A stretch of 64,000 nt of DNA from Armigeres subalbatus (Eukaryota; Arthropoda; Insecta; Diptera; Culicidae). Where the stretch lies: contig NC_085141.1 in assembly GCF_024139115.2 (NCBI RefSeq), positions 172,372,994 to 172,436,993 of the forward strand, given 5' to 3'. A program made the position numbers and the translations under genes. Shown here one piece after another: positions 10,300-19,774 of the stretch. The notes beneath the pieces were generated by a model that ran no database searches, had not been told where the DNA came from, and was given only the letters and a program-made list of their open reading frames with translations. Each line of letters opens with the position of its first letter. The stretch's first letter is position 1.

Positions 10300-11925
10300 A
10301 CCTCATGAAATCGCTTTGTAAGCTGAAAGCATCTTTCGATGTACGTTACGCCATAAGTCATCGCATGAACGTTTTGTTCTATCGTAAACATTCAAAATGG
10401 CTAGACTCAAAATTCGATTTCCCCAACAGTATCAGAGAAAAAACAGCCGGACGACCAAGAAAGTCGTTTGATGATGCTGGTCAGAGAACTAGACTTCGTA
10501 AACTCAAAGTTTTGAGAGATGATACACAACTGATGAATTGATTTCAGCCACACTTTCAGCATTAAGAAACGATGGCCGTCGTTCTTTTGCATGGGTTGTC
10601 GAGCACATCCTTTCATTTCCGGAAAAAGCAGTTTTTTTTTCAAAAATCTTGCGCAAATGAATGAGGATCGGAAAGTAGAACAATATTCTGTCGATGATGC
10701 TTTGCGATTTTTGTGTGAAAATGATCTCACAAAACAACAATATCAGAACATACGAAACATGACGCTTGTTAAAGGGTATGACATTTTTCCACCATACAAT
10801 GACATCCGGGCTAACAAAATTACTTGTTATCCACCTGGTAGGGAAAACAAACATTTTAATTACAGTTTTATGTGATTTTTAAAATATTTTCTAGATATTT
10901 CAATTCGACCATCATGCGCAGAAGTTCCTCTTTAGAACCTAGTGGACCATACGGTACAGCGTCTTTTCATGGCAGTGAATATTGATTCACACATTCATGA
11001 GCATGAGCAGGGAGAATTTTCGGTTCTTATGAAATGGGGATGCGATGGGTCCAGTAATCACTCACGTTATAAAATTACGTTTTCAGAGGAAGTTGATAAT
11101 GATATCATATCGTACAACGACTCGCACTTTTTTTTGGTTTGTTTAGTACCTTTGCGGATTTACTTTTCCCCGGTTTCCGGCGAACGTGAAATTGTATGGA
11201 ACAACAACTGTCCATCTTCGGTTAATTTGTGATGATTTTTCAAAAGGAAACGGCAAGCATAATTCAGCAAGAGGTAGAGAGCATGAGGGTACAGATAAGG
11301 CAATTGAAGCCAACTCAGTTCTCTATTACTGGAGTTCAAATTACCGCATCTTCGAACCTGGTTCTAAGCATAGTTGATGGGAAGGTAATAAGCAGTATAA
11401 CCGGAACAAGCTCGCAGGCATGTAACCTATGTGGAGCGTCAGGGAAAGCGTTGAGTGATGCCGATAGAGGACAAATATCTAACGATCCGAACAAACTCGA
11501 GATTATTCATGTTCTGCATGCTTATATAAGGAGTATGGAGCTGTTGCTGAATGTTGCATACAGAATCCCATTGAAAAAATGGCGGATTAATAAAGGCAAT
11601 GAAATCTTCAAGGAAAGTCAAGGGAAAATAAAAGAAGAATTCGGAAAAAATGGTTTGCAAATAAGAGAGCCCTTACCGTCAGGAGGTAATTTTTTGGTTT
11701 TTTTCAGATAGTTTTATTTAATCATATCCAATATTTTTCACCTGGTAACACAAATGACGGAAATATAGCCCGTCGATTTTTTCAAGATCCCGAAATAACC
11801 GCCAAAATTACAGGAATAGAAGAAGATATTATACACAGATTTTCGACAATTCTCTGTACACTATCTTCCAAGCTGGAAATTAACGTAGAGGCCTTTGAAA
11901 GCTATGCAGAGGAGACTCGATGATA
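10300..11925 (+). pseudogene. Transib (RAG1-related) transposase relic
   Basis: Successive segments match the known order of Transib transposases. N-terminal GRPRKSFDDAGQRTRLRKL (near 10448) is followed by LTKQQYQNIR, PPYND and CYPP. The core has KWGCDGSSNHSRYK (near 11035; its Asp is the expected first catalytic residue), LVPLRI, VWNNNCPSS, then SIVDGKV, CNLCGAS (a CxxC pair near 11430), LHAYIR (near 11510) and KKW. The C-terminal TNDGNIARRFF (near 11752) is a hallmark of the family and leads into ITGIEEDI. Breaks: stop after residue 87 of the first open segment, frameshift near 10650, an in-frame TAG near 10935, a shift near 11230. Transib elements cut and paste using a RAG1-like DDE core. 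No TIR or 5-bp TSD was identified, so the element is probably truncated at both ends. Confidence 0.85.
10838..10894 (+). other. Candidate 57-nt intron in the Transib gene
   Basis: The segment begins GTAGGG and ends TTTTCTAG after a T-rich stretch. Removing it joins CYPP to DISIRPSC in frame, which keeps the expected Transib protein order. Length is typical of dipteran introns. A second interruption of 59 nt at 11686-11744 begins GTAAT but ends TG rather than AG; it also separates two conserved segments (PSGG and TNDGN) and may be a decayed intron. Confidence 0.55.
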
Positions 11926-11932
11926 CACAACG

Positions 11933-12563
11933 GAGAACGTCACGAAAATATGATAGACTTTGATCGTTAATATCTCCGCCGTTTCTCGATGGATTTTCAA
12001 TTTTCTGAGACCATTAGATCAAGGAAGAGTCAAGTATGCCGTCAAACGTCCACAGGCTTTCGAGAGAAAACGCGCGTGTAAGTTAGCAGAAACGAACAGC
12101 ACCAGCTAACAATCTCTGTAATTTGCTTTAATTTGTCGTCTGTGCTTGTTTGAGGTCTCCAGTTAGCATTGCGAACAAAGGCGCAGAATCCGGAGATTCA
12201 AGGATGTTCAAGGATGTTTTCCGGTGGGAAACATTCTCGACACCCTAGGTATAGTGTATCTATTGTATTTGCCATACAAGATACATACTAATGCAATGGT
12301 GGGCATAGAAAGCTTTCAATTAATAATCAAATAAATCCTAATAGATTACTAAGTTGAAAACAGGCCAATTTTCGGTTGAAATTTGGTGCTATTGAAGAAG
12401 AAGCTTGCGATGCACTTACGAGATTGACTGATTCACCGAAACCATCGGGTATGAAACGTTGACTCTTCCTTGATCTAATGGTCTCAGAAAATTGAAAATC
12501 CATCGAGAAACGGCGGAGATATTAACGATCAAAGTCTATCATATTTTCGTGACGTTCTCCGAT
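11933..12563. mobile_element. Foldback element with ~100-bp TIRs and nested SINE
   Basis: Arms at 11933-12032 and 12462-12563 are near-perfect inverted copies starting CGGAGAACGTCACG and containing CTTTGATCGTTAATATCTCC. The interior includes a SINE. No clear TSD was readable. It lies at the 3' end of the Transib relic, which it probably interrupted or truncated. Confidence 0.75.
12152..12405 (+). mobile_element. SINE, family 1, inside the foldback element
   Basis: Begins GGTCTCCAGTTAGCATTGCGA and continues with AACATTCTCGACACCC, ACAAGATACATACTAATGC and TTCAATTAATAA as in the other copies, ending in a GAAGAAGAA tail. The B-box region is deleted or rearranged. Confidence 0.8.
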
Positions 12564-12844
12564 GTTTTGCAATCGTAACGTGTACCCTTAGAAAAGACAG
12601 ACGTAGTTCTACGTAAAAAATGCTGGTAACTGCACTCTGCTGTTATGTTTCTACACATTTTTTCGGCAATCACAGGGCGCTCAATGTCCTAAAATATTCA
12701 TCTTCAAATATCTGTAATAGAATCATCATCCTGAAAGAACTCAGTTGCTAAGAAGCAATGAAAACGACGCCCTACTACATGCAAAATTCTTACCCCTGGT
12801 ATTTTCCAGGAGTTTTAAGACCTACTCCTTTCGGTAATCAAACC

Positions 12845-13080
12845 CTATTATATTCTTTTCCTTCTTATTTTTCCTTCTTCCTTCTTCCTTCTTCTTTTTT
12901 CCTTCTTCATTCTTCCTTCTTCCATCTACCTTTATCCTTCTTCCTTCTTCCTTCTTCCTTCTTCCTTTTTTCTACCTCCGTCTTTCTTCTTCGCTCTTCT
13001 TTATTTCTTCTTTGCTCTTCCTTTCTTCCTTCTTTTTTTCCTTCTTCTTTCTTTATTCTTCCTTTGGTGTTGAACTTAAT
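12845..13080 (+). repeat. Polypyrimidine tract (CTTCTTCCTT-like)
   Basis: Over 200 bp composed almost only of C and T on the plus strand. The long open frames across it are compositional. A fragment of MITE family M (TATACGAGAAAGGCAAAAA) follows at 13100-13120. Confidence 0.9.
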
Positions 13081-13149
13081 ATGTAGATTAATATACTTAG
13101 TATACGAGAAAGGCAAAAACACTTTAAATTTTAAAAAATAAATATTTAT

Positions 13150-13245
13150 TTTTCCTTTTTCCTTCTTCGTACTTCCTTCTTTCTGTCTCTTCTTCTTTCT
13201 TCCTTTTTGCTTTTTCTTTATTCCTTCTTCCTTTCTTCTTCTACT
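13150..13245 (+). repeat. Second polypyrimidine tract
   Basis: CTT/CCTT-rich continuation after a short AT insert; followed by a TTCGGCCAAATGACTATTCGG motif like that in the 43.5-44.3 kb repeat. Confidence 0.8.
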
Positions 13246-13249
13246 TTCT

Positions 13250-14824
13250 ATTCGGCCAAATGACTATTCGGCTTAATAGCCTTCAGCCTGATGACCCTGC
13301 ATCCTAATCAACATACCTTTATCGATAGATCCTGTGTTTTACAAATCCAGTAGAGTAGCTGATTTTTTTTCGGATGGAGTGGACTGGGTTTCGGATAGAT
13401 GATAACCCTGTAACACTTTATGCAACGTCTTTTGTTTATTAGAGCAGTTTTCGGTATTTAATGCTCTAGTTTTAAGTATTCTATCCTATTAAATTTTAAT
13501 CTGTATCCATATTACAATAAACCTTGCTTCTAGAAGAACCCTAGGTTGGACCTGTGGCCCTGAGGGTGACTCCGTTTCAAGCCCCCACTTTTTCTCCAAG
13601 CGCCCACCTTCACTAGACAAGTGAAAAATCTGTATCAAAATTCACAAAAAAAAAAGTTTAAAAAAAAGCTCTAAAACTAAAACAGCTCTATTCGGTAAAT
13701 TCAACCTCGAGTGATGCGCGGTCTTACAAATACCAACTTTGTTGTACATATTTGAGAAGATGTCGTTATTAGAATTTCATCATAGAATCTAGACTGGGTA
13801 TTTTTAATGAACTTGTGCATTTTTGGCTTTGTTCCAACTAGAACACCCACCAATTCTTTCCCTTTTTCAATTGGCTTTTGAATTCCTCTTTGCAATACAC
13901 AAAAAAAAACAAACAGCACATCATCATGATCGAAATATGATGGAATTCTCTGAAAATATAACGCACAAACACCAACCAGTCGGATGTTCACCCCGAAACC
14001 TCAAATGTTGCATGCATTCTTTGGCCACAATGGGAGCGGGATGTGCAGAAACCGAACTCGATACACAGCCTGGCCGAGCGCACACAGAACTGATCCCGAT
14101 ATAACCTCACCGGCTGCGTAACCATTCATGTGCCAACAACGACAATAATGTACAGGCACTATGAGTCATCAGCCGGAAACAAACGACAAAAGTCAAAAAC
14201 GATTATATGATGCAGTTAAATGTAATCGTGATGAACTTACCTTAAGATAAAAAATCACGTTAATAAAGTATTTTTAGAAAAGGCAATTAAATGTATATTT
14301 TCACCTGTTTTAGGATTTATCGGGTGTATGGGGTAGAACAAGTTATCGATTTGCTCTCAAGCTTTGATAGGGATACGTCATATTTTAGTGAAATATCACT
14401 ATTTAAAGCTTTAAAAACAACATCTGATTGTGAGACACCTTGGGATTTAATGGGTTACATAAATATTATACAAACAAAAATAAGTACGCATAGTAATAAT
14501 TCGATAAAATACAACATTCAACCGAAATAAAAAAAAATACACGGCTCGGTATATTTTGCACCGCATAAAAAGTACAGAATGAACGTTAAAAAAGTACTGA
14601 AGAATCGGTACAATTGTTATTTTTTGACATTGGAACTACCTTCTCGGTAACTTTACCGAACAGCTCAGTATTCGACGTTCCATCAAGTAGTATGCAGTAC
14701 CGAGTAATCGATTGTCGAGTAATCGGTGAAAGGTTTACCAAGGTGATTTCCGAGAGCTCAGCGGTTGAGAGTTCGTTAGTACTAAGCCGAGTAAAGTACG
14801 AGATACTGAAGACGGTTTATTGTT
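13250..14824. other. Spacer with small repeat fragments
   Basis: No gene recognised. At 14540-14680 there is TCGGTAACTTTACCGAACAG, related to the MITE at 44433-44642. The rest shows no motif. Confidence 0.4.
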
Positions 14825-14912
14825 GAGGTCGCAATACGCATCTGTAAAGCTACAATCAAGTGGTGGAATTAAATGGGATAGTACTAACTCGTATGAAGAC
14901 AAGGAAAAAATT
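14825..14912 (+). mobile_element. Penelope-like element 3' UTR relic
   Basis: AATACGCATCTGTAAAG, GGTGGAATTAAATGG and ACTAACTCGTATGAAGAC align in order with the 3' region of the Penelope-like element at 32350-33312 (AATACGTATCTGCAAAG, GGTGGAATTAAATGG, CTTAACTCGTCTTAGAC on that element's strand). Only the 3' end survives. Confidence 0.6.
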
Positions 14913-15234
14913 GATATATTCTGTTACTCATGAGGGAAAACGCGTATCAGCTGGCAGGTCTTAGGTAACAATGCACCATGCGTCGGAAAATCTGCAATTC
15001 AAATATTGACAGCGCGTCGAAACTCGTGGTACATTGTAGGCAAGCCATACTAAGGCGTTTTGCCTTGCTAAAATGATAGTTGTCGCATCCACATATGGAA
15101 AATCTCGGTTCTTCCTACCATCCTATCTATTATTTTGACACTTTTTTCGCCTAACCTACAAATTTTGAGGTCAAGTTTTGTTACGTTCATCCAAACAACT
15201 ATAAATATGAAGGAATACCCAAAAGGCTACTGGG

Positions 15235-15516
15235 GCATCTTCTTCTTCTTCAATGGCTCTACATTCCAACTGGAACTTGGCCTGCTTTTAAACTTAGTTT
15301 TCTATTAGCATTTCCTCAGTTATTAATTGAAAGCTTTTCTATGCCCGCAATCGCAAGAATATGAATCTTGTGTGGCAAGTACAAAGGATACACTATGCCC
15401 AGGGAATCGAGAATGTTTCCAACCCGAAAACAGCCTTGACCGGACCGATAATCGAACTCGCCATCTCCGGATTGGTAATCCTACGCCTTTGCTCGCAAGG
15501 CTATTGGAGACCCCGC
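15235..15516 (-). mobile_element. SINE, tRNA-related family 1 (Feilai-like), full-length
   Basis: Read on the minus strand it has the head GGTCTCCAATAGCCTTGCGA with an A-box-like TAGCCTTGCGAG, the B box GTTCGATTATCGG, then GTATCCTTTGTACTTGCC, TTCAATTAATAACTGAGGA and the 3' end TGGAATGTAGAGCCATTGAAGAAGAAGA. The tRNA-like head and GAA-rich tail match the published description of Feilai-type mosquito SINEs; the name is from memory and not verified. Confidence 0.8.
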
Positions 15517-15519
15517 TAC

Positions 15520-15610
15520 TGGAGAATACTGGGTCGAAAGTTAGCCATACGAGCAAAGTTGTTGTATTGCCAATTCGATGATGGCGAGTTCGATTCTCGA
15601 ATCGGCCAAG
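15520..15610 (+). mobile_element. SINE family 1 head fragment
   Basis: Contains ATGGCGAGTTCGATTCTCG preceded by a diverged A-box region, directly abutting the opposite-strand SINE, giving a head-to-head pair. Confidence 0.6.
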
Positions 15611-15614
15611 AATA

Positions 15615-16185
15615 TAAAGACGCCATAAAGACGAGTTTTTTCTCTCTCTCTGGACTTGCCCTGCTTTTCAACATTGTTTATGTTTATTATGCATCTCGAG
15701 ATAAAATAGAATACTGCGGCTTCCTGCTGGTTGCTTCTCAGGTAATCGCAACGGTCACTAAACATGACAGAGTCAATGAAAATCTTACCCACCGTATGCA
15801 CTTGCCATGATAAACACTCTCATGTACTCAGTGACTCCGGTTGCCTCTCACTAATACAATCGAGCACTGCTGTCATTTCGCGAAAATCACGTGGTTTTGT
15901 TTTGAGCGGGAAAATTCTGCCTATCTTTTAACACGGCGGCTATCTTGACGTATACCTTCGCAGTCGAGCCTGCGAGTGTAAGACCGCCGCAGCACTCTAA
16001 AAAAAGATAAGCGCGACAATATGTTTATTGTATAGATTCATCTGACATTTAGTGGTCTTAATGAATATAGTAAATTTTAAACAAGTATACATTAAACGAT
16101 TACAATCTTGTATTCTATTAGCATTTACGGGTTATCCAATTTTGGGTTATCGTAGGCGAATTTAGAATTATTTATTTATCTAGGG
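15615..16185. other. Spacer, nothing recognised
   Basis: Short open frames without motifs; one GC-richer stretch near 15940-16000. Confidence 0.4.
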
Positions 16186-16330
16186 GCTGTTCACAAACCA
16201 CGTAGACAGAAATATCACACTTTCAAACCCCCCTCCCCCATAGTAGACTTACGTAGACTTTTCCAAATTTTACAGAAAATCATATGTGATTGAAAAAATA
16301 TGGAAATCAACCACGTTTTGATTTTTTTCA
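16186..16330. mobile_element. Probable MITE fragment (GGGGCTGTTCACAAACCACG)
   Basis: The start resembles the GGGGCCGTNCAYAAAYYACGT termini of MITEs common in insects. The other end could not be fixed. Confidence 0.4.
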
Positions 16331-16527
16331 GCTATTTAAATCCATTTCAGTATGTAAACATTACAGTAAAATTCGAATTTCAAACATAACAAAATCAAAC
16401 TGAACAACATTCAACAAAACAAAAATTAATTTAAAATGAAATCCAATGTAATCCTCTGTCAGCTCCTGAAACCAAATATCAAAGCTAATAATTTATTTTT
16501 TGTTGATTTCGATTCCTATTATACATA

Positions 16528-16561
16528 GGCCACACACTCTGGCCTTAGTCTGATAATAAAA
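16528..16561 (+). mobile_element. RTE 3'-end tag
   Basis: CTCTGGCCTTAGTCTGATAA is the extreme 3' end of the RTE retrotransposon seen at 34938-34980 and inverted at 27580. A second tag lies at 18583-18622. Both are very short 3' remnants. Confidence 0.6.
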
Positions 16562-16676
16562 AAACCCAGATTAATCCACCTAGCGTTGGTGGTGCCTTTC
16601 TCGCATTTAGTTAAGACACCAACCTTATATGGCGCTTCTATAGTTCGATGTACCATTTTCTTCATAACTTTCGAAC
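16562..16676 (+). mobile_element. MITE family M, left part, split by hAT
   Basis: Starts AACCCAGATTAATCCACC and carries GCCTTTCTCGCATTTAG and CCTTATATGGCGCTT. The rest of the element resumes at 18233 after the hAT insertion. Confidence 0.8.
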
Positions 16677-17080
16677 TAGGGTGGTCTAACCGGTAGTACC
16701 GAAACCGGTAATACCGGTATTACCGGCCAATTTTGGGTACCGAAAATACCGGTATTAAAGACGGAAAATACCGGTATTTTCGGTATTTCAAATTTTTCTG
16801 ACAGTATAAAAAATCTCGAATAATTTTCACCTACTTTTATCAATTCAACTGCCTGTAATCGCATATCTGTCCCATATAAACAGAAAATCCAGCATAAATG
16901 GGACAAATATTCGGTAACGAGCAGTAAAGACTCATCGAGCATAAAATACATCAATTAAATGCGCGCATGAGTAACTTTGCCCAAGTAAGCATCATTGACG
17001 AAGTTTACGCTACAACAAAAATCGATCAACATCGTCATTTATCATACCTGTTGCTTTATTATCTTAGCTATCTGTCAAAC

Positions 17081-17270
17081 TTAATGTGACCAGACGTCCC
17101 GCGTTTCACGGGACGCTGCATTTTTTAACCACGTTTTACATACAAATATTTTTCGAATTTTTTTGGGCCAAAATCTATGCGAAATGCACTTTTGGAGGAT
17201 ACATTTTTAAGCCAGTGACGTAATCCAGATAGGCGTCCCGCGTTTCGCAGGACGCTTGCTGATCACATTA
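17081..17270. mobile_element. Small TIR element nested in the hAT
   Basis: AATGTGACCAGACGTCCCGC at the left and its inverted, diverged partner GCGTCCCGCG with TGATCACATT at the right. The arms share AATGTGA and CGTCC. Possible MITE of about 190 bp. Confidence 0.5.
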
Positions 17271-17496
17271 GTCAAACTGCGAATGACTTTTTCTTCAATG
17301 AACATTGTTGATATCGTCGAGAATTTTCCCGCAATGTATGAAATTGTGAAAAAGTACGAGCCGTAGTAGTTCTTTTCCTGAGACCACCTGTGAAAAACGA
17401 TTTTCTGCACAAATATGTCCGTTCTGAATGCGGACGTAATTCAATTTACGTAGGAACAATTATCAAATCAAGCCACTATTTCGATGCTTTTAACTT

Positions 17497-18056
17497 TTGA
17501 GGAATAAATCTAAGATAGACGATCCAAATACGCCGATCCTTTTCTTTTTGAATAATTATGCCGTGAAGCAATTAATCAGAAACGGTTTTGGCATTTTCTT
17601 CGAGGCATCCAAAGCTACTTTGATTAAGCAAGCGTATGGGATCTTGAAGCGTCTTATGATTCCTTATGCGATCGTTGAACCAGAGACAACGATCATACCT
17701 GACGATCGGTACGAAGAAGATGCCTTTGTGGATTTTCTCTGGTTTACAACTTGTGAAGAGACTGTAGTAGAGCAAAACACTTGCTTTGCTGGTGGCAAAT
17801 ACGTTGACGCCAGGATCCTTGCATACAATCCGTAAGGAATTCTCCTACTATGAATCGGAAGGGATTAAGGGCAAGTATTTGACACTGATTTTTGATAGGC
17901 TTGGAACCATTCGTTCTACTTCGGTTGAACCAGAGAGGGCATTCTCAGTAGTTGCAAACATTGCTAACAAAATCCAATGCGGATTGGGAGATGAGTCGCT
18001 AAGTATGTAATGTTTACTTAAGTTTCGCTTTGCCCAGCTCAACAAGCAATGATTTT
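17497..18056 (+). pseudogene. hAT transposase C-terminal relic
   Basis: Two overlapping plus-frame segments (17497-17835 and 17786-18010) give about 175 codons. The second contains STSVEPERAFSVVANIANK, which matches the conserved heart of the hAT C-terminal dimerisation domain (hydrophobics, ERxFS, then an Arg/Lys-containing helix). The first contains LIKQAYGILKRL and a negatively charged linker, consistent with the region before the dimerisation domain. The N-terminal zinc finger and the first catalytic Asp are missing. One frameshift separates the segments near 17800. The polypeptide is too short to be an active transposase. Confidence 0.8.
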
Positions 18057-18232
18057 AACATTTGAAGTTTGTCAATAAATATTGTTTTTCATCCAAAAGT
18101 TCAAATCGAAAGTTTTTCTTTTACTACCTGAAATTTTCACAAAAACCGGTATTCTACCGGTATTACCGGTATTGACTCCATCAAATACCGAATACCGGTA
18201 TTTGACAAAAATGGCCAATACCGACCACCCTA

Positions 18233-18556
18233 TTTCGAACGCAATGACCGATCGTTATAAAATTCAATAGTGATCAACAAGGCTTTGTCCCCTGTCGAAT
18301 GAAACTTGTTGCGAGAAAATCGGTTAAGGATTACTATACGAAAAGTTGTCTAATGTTTTTTATACCTTTTGTGCACACACATACACACACACATACACAC
18401 ATACATACACACGGACAGACAGACATGTGCTCAGCTCGTCGAGCTGAGTCGATTGGTATATAATACTATGGGTCTCAGAGGCTTCTATAAAAAGTTCGTT
18501 TTCGGAGTGAAATGATAGCCTTTCGGTACAACTTAGTTGTACGAGAAAGGCAAAAA
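18233..18556 (+). mobile_element. MITE family M, right part
   Basis: Continues from 16676: GCAATGACCGATCGTTAT, GATCAACAAGGCTTTGTC, a (CACACA/TACACA) tract, GAGTCGATTGGTATATAA and the end TTGTACGAGAAAGGC. Confidence 0.85.
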
Positions 18557-18582
18557 GTCATTTAATTCAAAGATCCATATAC

Positions 18583-18622
18583 AGAGGCCACACACTCTGG
18601 CCTTAGTCTGATAATAAAAAAA
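18583..18622 (+). mobile_element. RTE 3'-end tag
   Basis: CTCTGGCCTTAGTCTGATAA followed by an A-run. It is flanked on both sides by CATTTAATTCAAAGATCC-type direct repeats (18558 and 18627), which look like a target-site duplication of at least 20 bp with one mismatch. Confidence 0.65.
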
Positions 18623-18771
18623 AGTCATTTAAATCAAAGATCCATATTTAACATAGTTTGTTCAATGATAGCTTACGGAGAATATTTGTCAATGTCGCAT
18701 GTTGTCGTGACGGTACACAAAAGCTCAGTTTTGATAATAGCCGTGGGGAGTCAATTCCATGGGAGACAATA

Positions 18772-19360
18772 GAGGCATTCCACGGGGGCATGTCAGTCGA
18801 TCCTGAGCGACCATTTCGAAAATATTTGAAACTCTGCACAGTTTTTCAATTTCATCTAAATCGTCATTTTTCAATATCAAATCTTCATATTGAGTCACGA
18901 CTAACTTTTCAAAAGGGTGTATGTGAAAATGGTTCAAAAATATTTAAAAAGCTGCACAGCAAAAACGGAATGTTCGATTGTTATGATTTTTTCAGCAAAG
19001 TTAGACAACTAAATGGTGATTCTTAAGAAAATGTGCACAGTAAAAAAATTTTTTTGCTTTTAAAAATATCATTTTGTCACAAAAACTCAAATATCTCAAA
19101 ACCCTATCTTTTTCGAACGTAATTTTTTAGGAAAACGGTCCATTATATTAGCTATCTACCATAAAAATTTGGTGATGGTAAACTAATAAACAAAAAGTTA
19201 TGACATTTCAAACATTTCACAATTTTCACATTTAGTAAAAAAATTTTCTGTGTAAGTTATTTCGAGAATTGCAGTTTGATGCAGATTTTATTGTTAAGGG
19301 ACGTGATTCAAAACAAGTTGTTTTCATGATATTTTGATTTAATTATTCATAGCATCTATA
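18772..19360 (+). repeat. Left inverted arm of copy B
   Basis: Inverted partner of about 22078-22662. It begins GAGGCATTCCACGG as in copy A. Confidence 0.85.
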
Positions 19361-19774
19361 AGAAACTTAGACACGATCCAGTGTTGTGATCAAAAGTATT
19401 GATAGTGTCATAATTTTCATTGCACGTGACTGGCGAAAAATTCTTTTAATAGTGTTGAAACCTGTTGATAATAACGTTGATAGAAACATATCAGAAATGT
19501 TATTTTTAAGACAAAAGCTGCAAAATCAAAGATTTATATACACGTATACGTCTATAGTTTACCTGCAACAAAATATACCTCTTAGAGAATAGACTTTATG
19601 ATCGGGAGGAAACGGGTATCTTCAACAACAACAGATGCATGATAGGTACATACCATGACAATGCTCACGAAAAAGCAAAAATTTGTATTTTTTTTTGTTC
19701 AGTCAAGCAAATGACACCAAACTAGTCAGTAAAAACTTAAAAGTGATTTTGTTTATTGGAATATAACGAACAAC

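Larger units (their letters stand above)
16677..18232 (+). mobile_element. hAT element, 1556 bp, 8-bp TSD
   Basis: Perfect 8-bp direct repeats TTTCGAAC flank it (16669-16676 and 18233-18240). Terminal inverted repeats are TAGGGTGGTC. Both subterminal regions are packed with ACCGGTATTACCGG-type motifs. The interior holds the 3' half of a hAT transposase gene, so the copy is internally deleted. It interrupts a family M MITE, and excision in silico restores that MITE exactly. Confidence 0.93.

Noticed and set aside
12758..13141. 127-codon Phe/Ser-rich frame
   Set aside because: Pure consequence of the CTT-rich tract; no conserved domain or start context.
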